From contig NZ_CP143545.1 in NCBI RefSeq assembly GCF_046237625.1, positions 1,178,001-1,242,000 of the forward strand: a stretch of 64,000 bases of DNA, given 5' to 3'. The DNA comes from Paraperibacillus esterisolvens. Lineage in GTDB: Bacteria > Bacillota > Bacilli > Bacillales > DSM-1321. This document shows positions 24,644-31,901 of the stretch, piece after piece. The notes under the pieces were generated by a model. It had not been told where the DNA came from, searched no databases, and was given only the letters and a program-made list of their open reading frames with translations. Each line of letters opens with the position of its first letter. Position 1 is the first letter of the stretch. A program made the position numbers and the translations under genes.

Positions 24644-25321
24644 ATGGAGACATTAGGTAAGAGAATCTTGGGCAAAGCAAGGAGATATCTTCTTGTGATA
24701 TGTCTGCTTCCTGTCCTCCTCGGGGGTTCAGGCTATTGGATTCCCGCCGGCAAGGGGGAAGCACAGCAGCGGGAGGGAGAGGCAGTGATCACTCTTGGAA
24801 GCTATGGTCTGCCAGAGCTGAATGATTCGAAAAAAGTGATCGCCCTCATGTCGAGTCCCCGATTCTATAAAGAGTATACCGGGAGTGTCTGGGAGGAACA
24901 TCAGGGCATCCTGCTGAAGAATTTATCGGTGACACCAATCTCAGACCAAAGCATCAGACTAGACCTGCGCAGTCTGCCTCAGAAAGAAACCAGGGTGATC
25001 ATGCATGAAGTTCAGCGGGCCTTTTTAAAACTGGACGGCCAGAGATTCCAGCAAAAGCAAAAGATCTTAACAGATTCCATCCATGCGCTAGAAGGGAAAA
25101 CGGTAGGGCCGGATGCGAAAGTGGATCAGCAGCGCTTTCTCTATGAATTGAAAACGGAAGAAATGTCGCTGAGGCCGGCATCCTTTCTTTTGCCGGATGA
25201 TCTTGGACGTACAGCGGCCCCGGGCTTCGATTCAAAGGCAAGGGCGGTTCTTGGAGTGTTGATCGGCCTTACACTGGCATTTCTTTGGATCGTGCTTCCA
25301 GAATTCGTAAGGAAAGTTTAA
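24644..25321 (+). CDS. tuaF: Teichuronic acid biosynthesis protein TuaF (chain-length regulator-like)
   Basis: A 225-residue protein with two membrane segments, one near the N-terminus (about 15-34) and one at the C-terminus (about 200-220), and a charged helical domain between. This is the Wzz/YveK-like layout of polysaccharide co-polymerases that set chain length. Sequence similarity to other families is weak; the call rests on topology, length (close to B. subtilis TuaF) and position between tuaE and tuaG. RBS AAAGGAG upstream. Confidence 0.75.
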   Translation: METLGKRILGKARRYLLVICLLPVLLGGSGYWIPAGKGEAQQREGEAVITLGSYGLPELNDSKKVIALMSSPRFYKEYTGSVWEEHQGILLKNLSVTPISDQSIRLDLRSLPQKETRVIMHEVQRAFLKLDGQRFQQKQKILTDSIHALEGKTVGPDAKVDQQRFLYELKTEEMSLRPASFLLPDDLGRTAAPGFDSKARAVLGVLIGLTLAFLWIVLPEFVRKV

Positions 25322-25340
25322 CTACAGGAGGTACTCTGGT

Positions 25341-26099
25341 ATGCATCAGGAACAGACGCTTATTTCCATTATCACTCCTGCCTACAATGCGGCAGATTAT
25401 ATAACAGAAACTATTGAATCTGTAATGAGACAAAGCTATCAGAATTGGGAAATGATCATTGTCGATGATTGCTCGACAGATAACACGCGGGATATCATCA
25501 ACCGTTTTGCCTTGGAAGATTCAAGGATACGGCCAGTCTTTCTCGAAGTAAACAGCGGCGCAGCTGCAGCCAGGAATGCTGCCTTGAAAATGGCGGGTGG
25601 TAGATATGTTGCCTTCCTGGATAGTGATGACCTCTGGAAGCCGGAAAAACTGGATAAACAGCTTACATTCATGAAGCTGAACCAATATGCCTTTACATTC
25701 ACAGCGTATGAAATGATATCAGAAGATGGTACGCCTCTTCATAAGCTTGTTGATGCCCCGCGTTTCATCAATTACGAAAAGATGCTGAAAAACACGATTG
25801 TCGGCTGTTTGACTGTGATGATTGATCTAGAGAGGACCGGCTCTTTTGAGATGCCGGATATCAGGACGAGACAGGACCTGGCTGCATGGCTCTCTATTTT
25901 GAGAAGGGGTCATACCGCTTTCGGTCTTAATGAGGTCCTGGCCGAGTACAGGACGGGAAACAGCTCTATATCGCAAAATAAGTGGAAAGCTGCGAAGATG
26001 AATTGGTTTGTTTATCGCAAGGTTGAAAAGCTTCACCTGGCGAAAGCCTGCTGGTGCTTTTCCAATTATGCGGTACATGCCGTGCTGAAAAGGTTTTGA
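25341..26099 (+). CDS. tuaG: Teichuronic acid glycosyltransferase TuaG (GT2)
   Basis: A 252-residue family 2 glycosyltransferase of GT-A fold. The start ISIITPAYNAADYITETIES (about 8-27), DDCSTDNT (about 41-48) and the metal-binding SDDLWKPEKL (about 94-103) are standard for the family. Length equals that of B. subtilis TuaG. The start follows CAGGAGGTAC. It is the seventh gene of the teichuronic acid series and is cytoplasmic, adding one sugar of the repeat unit. Confidence 0.92.
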   Translation: MHQEQTLISIITPAYNAADYITETIESVMRQSYQNWEMIIVDDCSTDNTRDIINRFALEDSRIRPVFLEVNSGAAAARNAALKMAGGRYVAFLDSDDLWKPEKLDKQLTFMKLNQYAFTFTAYEMISEDGTPLHKLVDAPRFINYEKMLKNTIVGCLTVMIDLERTGSFEMPDIRTRQDLAAWLSILRRGHTAFGLNEVLAEYRTGNSSISQNKWKAAKMNWFVYRKVEKLHLAKACWCFSNYAVHAVLKRF

Positions 26100-26113
26100 A
26101 AGGGGAAGTTGAA

Positions 26114-27289
26114 ATGGAATATGTACATGTTGTCGTGGCTGCCGGAACATGGGAGCAGGATCAGTTAAGATACCGGCGGCACCGGCTCGCTGAATTTCTG
26201 CTTAAGAAGGCAGGGACAAAGAAAGTGATCTGGCTTTGTCCGGGAAAGCAGGAATCAGTACGGGAGCTGCCCGGCGGCCTGACAGAGTGGGTTATTCCTG
26301 ACCTGCTGCCTCATAGAGTTTTCCGGTTCGGCAGATATGTGGATCGTTTTTATAAAACAAAGCTTCGGAGGATCCGGGAATATCTTGAACAACTGCCGGA
26401 CCATACCATTTGTTCGCTGTGGTATACATTCCCAGGATTTCCACGCCTTGCAGAAGAGATTCCCTGGGATCAGATCGTATATGACTGCAGTGATCTCTGG
26501 TCCTCTTCCATCGATGGTTCACATTCATGGCTGATGGAATTCCGTCAAAAGGTCATTTCTGAGGCAGAAGGCCGGATTGCAGGAAGTGCTGATCATATTT
26601 TTTGTACGTCTGACTTTCTAGCCGCCCATATTTCAGCAAGCTATGATTTCAAAGGAGAGGGAATTTTCACCTTTGAAAATGGAGTGGAATACGACCTTTT
26701 TGCAGGTGAGACAGAAAAAGCAGATATAATCCGGGCCGGCTTTGACGGTCCTGTTCTTGGATTTATCGGGGGGATTAAACCGAAACTGGACTTCCAATTG
26801 ATAAAAAAAGCGGCACAATTAAAGCCGGACTGGCTGTTTTTATTTGTCGGCCCTGACGGAACAAAGGGGGACGGGGCATTTACAGAACTTCAAGCAGAGC
26901 CCAATATAATTTGGACAGGAAGCGTTAAGCCGGACCAAGTGCCAAGATATATGAACGCTATCGATATCGGTATCATGCCATACAAAGAGTCACCATATAA
27001 CAGGGCTGTTTTTCCTCTCAAGCTGTTTGAATTTTTAGCGGCAGGCAAGCCGGTTGTGGGTGTCAATCTTCCTTCCACAGAGAAATACAGCAGAGAAGGG
27101 ATCTATTCTCATCTTGATTACAGTGACGCAGAGGCTTTGATTGCCTCATGCGAAAAGCTGGCTGCTATATCCGATAAGGAAACTGAAGGAAAACGTAAAC
27201 AGCTGGCCAAAGCATTCGATTGGGAAACTGTATTCGAAAGGATGGCTGCGATTGTTTTAGATGAGTACCCAAAGCCGAGAGCATTGTAA
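26114..27289 (+). CDS. tuaH: Teichuronic acid glycosyltransferase TuaH (GT4-like)
   Basis: A 391-residue GT-B protein. The N-terminus MEYVHVVVAAGTWEQDQLRY is TuaH-like; the C-terminal domain has GFIGGIKPKLDFQLI (about 218-232), MNAIDIGIMPYKESPYN (about 281-297) and LKLFEFLAAGKPVVGV (about 303-318), a variant of the GT4 donor site. The ATG at 26114 is chosen, as the longer reading from 26054 lies inside tuaG; GGGGAAG precedes it. It is the last tua gene; no terminator follows, so transcription can run on into gtaB. Confidence 0.9.
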   Translation: MEYVHVVVAAGTWEQDQLRYRRHRLAEFLLKKAGTKKVIWLCPGKQESVRELPGGLTEWVIPDLLPHRVFRFGRYVDRFYKTKLRRIREYLEQLPDHTICSLWYTFPGFPRLAEEIPWDQIVYDCSDLWSSSIDGSHSWLMEFRQKVISEAEGRIAGSADHIFCTSDFLAAHISASYDFKGEGIFTFENGVEYDLFAGETEKADIIRAGFDGPVLGFIGGIKPKLDFQLIKKAAQLKPDWLFLFVGPDGTKGDGAFTELQAEPNIIWTGSVKPDQVPRYMNAIDIGIMPYKESPYNRAVFPLKLFEFLAAGKPVVGVNLPSTEKYSREGIYSHLDYSDAEALIASCEKLAAISDKETEGKRKQLAKAFDWETVFERMAAIVLDEYPKPRAL

Positions 27290-27366
27290 AGGTCAGAGGG
27301 AAGTTTTAAACCAGGTTTACGAAATATTAACATGGTGGTAACTGTAAATCTTTAAAGGAAGGGTAG

Positions 27367-27417
27367 AATGAGGGTGAATATCACAGGCAGCATCTATCGG
27401 CCAGCAATACCTGTTTG
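27367..27417 (+). CDS. Possible 16-residue leader peptide
   Basis: ATG at 27367 with AAGGAAGGG upstream reads MRVNITGSIYRPAIPV then stop. It lies between tuaH and the small membrane peptide. It could be a translated leader or chance; nothing else supports it. Confidence 0.2.
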
Positions 27418-27441
27418 AAAATTCCTGGCGGGAGGAATGAG

Positions 27442-27561
27442 ATGTTACACTTTCTAAATCTTCTGTTCCTTGTTCATGTCACTTTCTGCTTTCTGGCGAT
27501 CCTGTATTATTCATTTGTTTTTCCGAAGTACCGGAAGGATAGTAATAAAAAGTACTTTTAA
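27442..27561 (+). CDS. 39-residue single-pass membrane peptide
   Basis: Reads MLHFLNLLFLVHVTFCFLAI then LYYSFVFPKYRKDSNKKYF. One membrane helix (about 4-27) is followed by a basic tail. GGGAGGAATGAG precedes the ATG, an excellent ribosome binding site. It lies between tuaH and gtaB, 19 bases before gtaB, so it is probably in the same transcript. I do not recognise it; a small regulator or assembly factor of the polymer machinery is conceivable. Confidence 0.55.
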   Translation: MLHFLNLLFLVHVTFCFLAILYYSFVFPKYRKDSNKKYF

Positions 27562-27580
27562 CACAAGGGGTGCATCAGTC

Positions 27581-28459
27581 ATGAAAAAGGTCCGAAAAGC
27601 AATTATACCGGCAGCCGGGCTTGGAACGAGATTCCTTCCAGCCACAAAGGCAATGCCAAAGGAAATGCTTCCGATTGTGGATAAACCCACCATTCAATAT
27701 ATTGTGGAAGAAGCTGTCGCTTCCGGCATAGAAGACATTATCATTGTGACGGGCAAAGGCAAGCGGGCAATCGAGGATCATTTCGATAAGTCTGTGGAGC
27801 TTGAACAGAACCTCATTGAAAAGGAAAAGTTTGAACTTCTTGAAAAAATCCAGCAGTCTTCAAACCTTGATATTCATTATATCAGGCAAAAGGAGCCGAA
27901 GGGCCTGGGACATGCTGTATGGTGTGCCCGGAGCTTCATAGGCGACGAACCATTCGCGGTTTTGCTTGGAGATGATATTGTACAAAGTGATGTGCCATGC
28001 TTGAGACAGCTGGCAGCGGTGTATGAAGAAACTGGAGCTTCGGTCATCGGGGTTCAATCTGTACCTGAAGAAAGCACCGGCAGATACGGAATCATCAGTC
28101 CCGCTTCCCGGGATGGAAGACGGATTCGGGTAGAGGGCCTTGTGGAAAAGCCTGCACCAGGTACAGCTCCTTCCAATATAGCGATAATGGGAAGATATAT
28201 CCTGACTCCTGAAATCTTCAGGTTCTTAGGGAAGCATGAAGCAGGTTCCGGCGGTGAAATCCAGCTCACTGATGCCATTGAAAAACTGAATGGAATTCAG
28301 CGCGTCTTTGCTTATGATTTTGAGGGCAGACGCTATGACGTAGGGGAAAAAGCCGGTTTTATCAAAACAACGATCGAATTTGCGATGCAGGATCCAGGTT
28401 TGAGGAAGGAAATCATCAGCCTGATGGACGAGCTCCTTGTAGGAGCAGAACAGGGTTGA
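27581..28459 (+). CDS. gtaB: UTP-glucose-1-phosphate uridylyltransferase
   Basis: A 292-residue enzyme making UDP-glucose from UTP and glucose-1-phosphate. The nucleotide-binding signature GLGTRFLPATKAMPKEMLPI (about 14-33) and the VEKP element near 190 are present, and length equals that of B. subtilis GtaB. The ATG at 27581 is preferred over the longer frame from 27470, which overlaps the small membrane gene. The product feeds TuaD, so its location at the end of the tua operon makes the module largely self-sufficient. It may be a second UDPG pyrophosphorylase next to a housekeeping copy elsewhere. Confidence 0.93.
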   Translation: MKKVRKAIIPAAGLGTRFLPATKAMPKEMLPIVDKPTIQYIVEEAVASGIEDIIIVTGKGKRAIEDHFDKSVELEQNLIEKEKFELLEKIQQSSNLDIHYIRQKEPKGLGHAVWCARSFIGDEPFAVLLGDDIVQSDVPCLRQLAAVYEETGASVIGVQSVPEESTGRYGIISPASRDGRRIRVEGLVEKPAPGTAPSNIAIMGRYILTPEIFRFLGKHEAGSGGEIQLTDAIEKLNGIQRVFAYDFEGRRYDVGEKAGFIKTTIEFAMQDPGLRKEIISLMDELLVGAEQG

Positions 28460-28498
28460 TTCCTTTAGGCAAGTCATAGTGTCAGCGGTTACGAGCAT

Positions 28499-28536
28499 AA
28501 AAAAACAACACCCCCCTGCAGCTGCAGGGGGGGTGT
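28499..28536 (-). terminator. Terminator of the radical SAM gene
   Basis: A 15-bp stem (28507-28521 with 28522-28536) centred on CTGCAG; on the minus strand it is followed by a run of T. On the plus strand a T run is missing, so it serves gtaB poorly. Confidence 0.8.
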
Positions 28537-28549
28537 TAGGTATATGGCA

Positions 28550-30295
28550 TCAGACAGCATGGAGTCTTAGCTCATGTTCGGATACTGTAAATAGCTTTGC
28601 CCCTTCTCCAGAAGGAGGGAAATAGGCGATCAGCAGGGATGGCGTTTCTGTGCCTGAGGCAATATCGAACTCGATTTTTTCTACCATAGTATGCTTATAA
28701 AGTTCCTTCTCACCTAGGGACAGGAGACTGAACTCACTGCCGAGCAATAGTGGGTTTTTCAGGATCTGTCTGTATACTTCGTTCCGGTCTTCCTTCGTCA
28801 TTCCAGTCTCCCACCACGTTTTGCGCGGCTTATACTTATGGCCGGCCAGGTAATCATATCTCATCAGACCATCAGCAGCTGGGCTTTTCCTGGCACTTGC
28901 AGCAAGAAATTCTTCAAGCCGTTTGAAGAGATCTTCAAGCTGATGTCCAATTCTTGACCAGCCCCTCTCTTCCCAATAAGAACCAAACTCCTGGAAGAAG
29001 TCGAAGGCAGTGGGAAACGTATGTGAAACAAGGTACTCCAGGGTCCGGTCCATACGGTGGTCATTCCAGTATTTTTCCAGAACATCCTCTACCTGTTTGA
29101 TTCTTACAATATCTTCAAAGCTCAGCAGATTGTTTCCCAGGATCTCATACGGCGATTTGTCCATATAGATATACCCATGCTGCGCAGCGGAATGCCTAAG
29201 TCCGGTACCTCTAAGCATCTTAAGGAATCCAAGCTGGAGCTCCTCGGGCCTGAGGGCAAAAACATCATTGAAGGTTTTCTTAAAGGTTTCATAGTCCTCC
29301 TCAGGAAGCCCTGCAATCAAATCGAGATGCTGGTCGATTTTTCCTCCATCCTTGACCATCGTGACGGTACGGGTCAGCTTCTCCCAGTTCTGCCTTCTTT
29401 TCACAAGCTCGTTGGTAGGGTCATTGGTGGACTGGACACCTATTTCAAACCGGAAAAGCCCTTCGGGAGCATTCTGATTCAAGAATTCGATGACCTCCGG
29501 CCTCATAATATCCCCTGTAATTTCAAATTGGAAGACACTGCCCGGCACATGCTCGTCAATCAGGAACTGGAACATCTCGAGAGCATAGCTTCGGCTGATG
29601 TTAAAGGTCCTGTCCACGAATTTGATGGTCTTCGCACCGTTTGCCAGTAAGTAACGGATATCCTCCTTGATCTTTTCCCTGTCAAAATAGCGTACGCCAA
29701 CCTCGATGGATGACAGGCAGAACTGGCAGCTGAAGGGACAGCCTCTGCTGGTTTCGATATAAATCACACGTTTGGACAGATGGGGGATGTCTTCAACAAA
29801 ACGGTAGGGAGACGGCATTTCCCTCAAATCAAGCTTTGCCGCCCCCGGCTGAATTTTATTTTTGCCGTCTACCCGGTAGGCAAGGCCGGGTATGGCAGAG
29901 AAATCGCGGCTTCCATCAAGCTGGATAAGCAGCTGTTTGAAGGAGGCTTCGCCTTCGCCGATGACGATGAAATCCGCTTCCGGAATCCTGTCCAGCCAGT
30001 GAATAGCATCGTAGGTTACTTCTGGTCCCCCGAGGATGATTGTCAGTTCCGGCTTTATTTTTTTCAAGATTGAAATGACTTTTATCGTTTCTTCAATATT
30101 CCAGATATAACAGCTGAAGCCGACGACATCAGGATTTTTATTATAAAGGTCCGTCACGATATTGATGGCGGGATCCTTGATGGTGTATTCAGCGATGCCG
30201 ACATTGTATTCAGGCTCCGCGCAGGCTTTTAGATAGCGTATGGAAAGACTGGTATGGATATATTTGGCATTAAGGGTTGTACAGATAATATTCAT
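28550..30295 (-). CDS. B12-binding radical SAM protein (DUF4080 type)
   Basis: A 581-residue protein with an N-terminal cobalamin-binding-like domain (MNIICTTLNAKYIHTSLSIR, then VVGFSCYIWNIEE and GGPEVTYDA) and a radical SAM core with the cluster motif CPFSCQFC at about residue 185-192. The C-terminal DUF4080 follows (from about 420). Such proteins act on unknown substrates, possibly RNA or lipids. The ATG at 30295 is chosen from the conserved family start; a good AGAGGAG site lies 30 bases further up in front of a two-codon frame (ATG CGT TAA). Monocistronic. Confidence 0.88.
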   Translation of the reverse strand: MNIICTTLNAKYIHTSLSIRYLKACAEPEYNVGIAEYTIKDPAINIVTDLYNKNPDVVGFSCYIWNIEETIKVISILKKIKPELTIILGGPEVTYDAIHWLDRIPEADFIVIGEGEASFKQLLIQLDGSRDFSAIPGLAYRVDGKNKIQPGAAKLDLREMPSPYRFVEDIPHLSKRVIYIETSRGCPFSCQFCLSSIEVGVRYFDREKIKEDIRYLLANGAKTIKFVDRTFNISRSYALEMFQFLIDEHVPGSVFQFEITGDIMRPEVIEFLNQNAPEGLFRFEIGVQSTNDPTNELVKRRQNWEKLTRTVTMVKDGGKIDQHLDLIAGLPEEDYETFKKTFNDVFALRPEELQLGFLKMLRGTGLRHSAAQHGYIYMDKSPYEILGNNLLSFEDIVRIKQVEDVLEKYWNDHRMDRTLEYLVSHTFPTAFDFFQEFGSYWEERGWSRIGHQLEDLFKRLEEFLAASARKSPAADGLMRYDYLAGHKYKPRKTWWETGMTKEDRNEVYRQILKNPLLLGSEFSLLSLGEKELYKHTMVEKIEFDIASGTETPSLLIAYFPPSGEGAKLFTVSEHELRLHAV

Positions 30296-30567
30296 GTGAG
30301 CTGCGTTATTAACGCATGACACTCCTCTCAGGTAATAGGCTGACTTAACTTCTTATTATACCATTTTTCCATGGGGATATTCCTTTTTCCCCGCAATTTG
30401 CCAGGCATTTACGCCAAAACAATAAGTGATTGATTATGGAAGGGGCTCTACTTCCGGACGGCAGGCCTTCCCGGCTTTTCGCATTCGGCCGCGAAGCTAC
30501 CGCAGATTGACCGAGAGTTTTACAAGCTTTGTCAGCCTATGAAGGGGAACTTGGGAAAAGGTGAAAC

Positions 30568-30598
30568 AAAAACAGCACCTCCTGGGGGGTGCCGTTTT
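30568..30598 (-). terminator. Terminator of the acyltransferase gene
   Basis: On the minus strand GCACC pairs with GGTGC (arms about 30588-30593 and 30574-30579), followed by a T run. The remaining stretch 30323-30567 holds no gene I can support. Confidence 0.7.
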
Positions 30599-31651
30599 TC
30601 AGCCGTGAAATGGCTTCCTTAATTGGTTTTTTAAGAACTGGAAGTAGACTATTGCCTTGACCTTCAGAAATTTCAGCCTGTTTGTCCGGAGTTCAATGAT
30701 GGGCTGTGCAAGAGAAGCAATTATGTCACTTGAGAGAGCTATGGTGATGATCAGCGATATACCAGCAAGCAGAATGAAATTCTCGGCATCTGTAAAAAAG
30801 CTGTGCAGGGAGCTTTCTTTGAAAAACTTGATGAAGAAACCATGAAGCAGATACACATACAGAGTCTGCTTTCCCCAATTGGTAAAGAAAAATTTCTTGT
30901 TGGGCACGAATGAAAAGAAGCTGAGTACCATCGCCAGGCTGAGTCCATACAATCCCAGCCGCTTGAACATGGCGTATACCTCTGCACCGCCAAGCTCGTC
31001 ATACGGCTTGGAGCCAAGAAGCCATTTATAATCGATGTCTTTATTGAAATAGAACCAGGTAAAGACTGCTGCGAATGTTAGTGCAGAAATGATTCTGGCC
31101 TTGCTGCACATCAGCCGCTTGATATCTTCTTTGCCCAGGTGATAGCCAAGCAGGAAAACCGGGAAGAAAACAAGCGTCCTGGACAGGCTGAGAAAATTTG
31201 ATATTTCATTGATATAGCCCGCACCGAGTGCTGCTAAGAGTGACAGTCCCAACCCCCGCCAGGTCCCGAGCTTAGCAAACAGGGGAAGCATTAGGTTCCA
31301 GCAGAATAGACTGACCAGGAACCAGAGCGCCCACTGCGGGTCCAGCAGATTGAAGGTAATTTCCTGCTTGTTATATAGATAATAGTAGTAAACCGTATAT
31401 ATCACTTGAAAAATCAGATAGGGAATGATCAATTTTTTTGCCAATTTACCCGCATAGCCCTTTTCATAGAACCCTTTAGCAAAAAATCCGGAAACAAGGA
31501 TGAAAGCAGGCATATGGAAGGTATAAATCACCTTGTAAATGGTATAGATGATCTCGTCGTCTTCTATATAAGTCCTTAAGAGATGGCCGAACACAACCAG
31601 CACCATTAGAATGAATTTTGCATTGTCGAAGAAGTAATCCCGCTTTTTCAT
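30599..31651 (-). CDS. Membrane acyltransferase (acyltransferase 3 family)
   Basis: A 350-residue integral membrane protein with about 10 helices. The N-terminus KRDYFFDNAKFILMVLVVFGH has the family His at about residue 22, and VSGFFAKGF follows at about 55. It resembles the fucose-4-O-acetylase type of acyltransferase 3 proteins, which O-acylate surface sugars at the membrane. It lies within 3 kb of the teichuronic acid operon, so modification of that polymer or of wall glycans is plausible but unproven. The start follows CAGGAGGACG. Monocistronic, divergent from kinE. Confidence 0.82.
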   Translation of the reverse strand: MKKRDYFFDNAKFILMVLVVFGHLLRTYIEDDEIIYTIYKVIYTFHMPAFILVSGFFAKGFYEKGYAGKLAKKLIIPYLIFQVIYTVYYYYLYNKQEITFNLLDPQWALWFLVSLFCWNLMLPLFAKLGTWRGLGLSLLAALGAGYINEISNFLSLSRTLVFFPVFLLGYHLGKEDIKRLMCSKARIISALTFAAVFTWFYFNKDIDYKWLLGSKPYDELGGAEVYAMFKRLGLYGLSLAMVLSFFSFVPNKKFFFTNWGKQTLYVYLLHGFFIKFFKESSLHSFFTDAENFILLAGISLIITIALSSDIIASLAQPIIELRTNRLKFLKVKAIVYFQFLKNQLRKPFHG

Positions 31652-31815
31652 AACGTCCTCCTGGTGTAAGGCTTTTCAAAAGCAGTATTTATTTACCCGA
31701 ACCACTATAAGGGAAAACCTGTTGATTATCAATGGCAGGTCCTGCCTGCCCCCAGGACCCCTTTTTAGGCTGGCAATCCTAAATTAGTTAATAATTCCTG
31801 TTTTTTCATAATTTA

Positions 31816-31845
31816 ATAGGATTTTTGTAAAAGTATGTAGAATAA
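31816..31845 (+). promoter_or_regulatory. SigH promoter of the kinE-like gene
   Basis: ATAGGATTT at 31816-31824 and GTAGAATAA at 31837-31845, separated by 12 bases, match the sigma-H consensus (RnAGGAwWW, RnnGAATww) at every defined position. Expression at the onset of sporulation is implied. Confidence 0.8.
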
Positions 31846-31901
31846 ATAGTGTCAGAAAAAGAAGGAATTGCCCTTACCAGGACAGGCGGAGGTGTGCTTT
31901 T

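Noticed and set aside
29057..29650. Plus-strand 197-residue frame opposite the radical SAM gene
   Set aside because: The minus strand carries conserved radical SAM motifs throughout; the plus frame has no ribosome binding site or recognisable motif.
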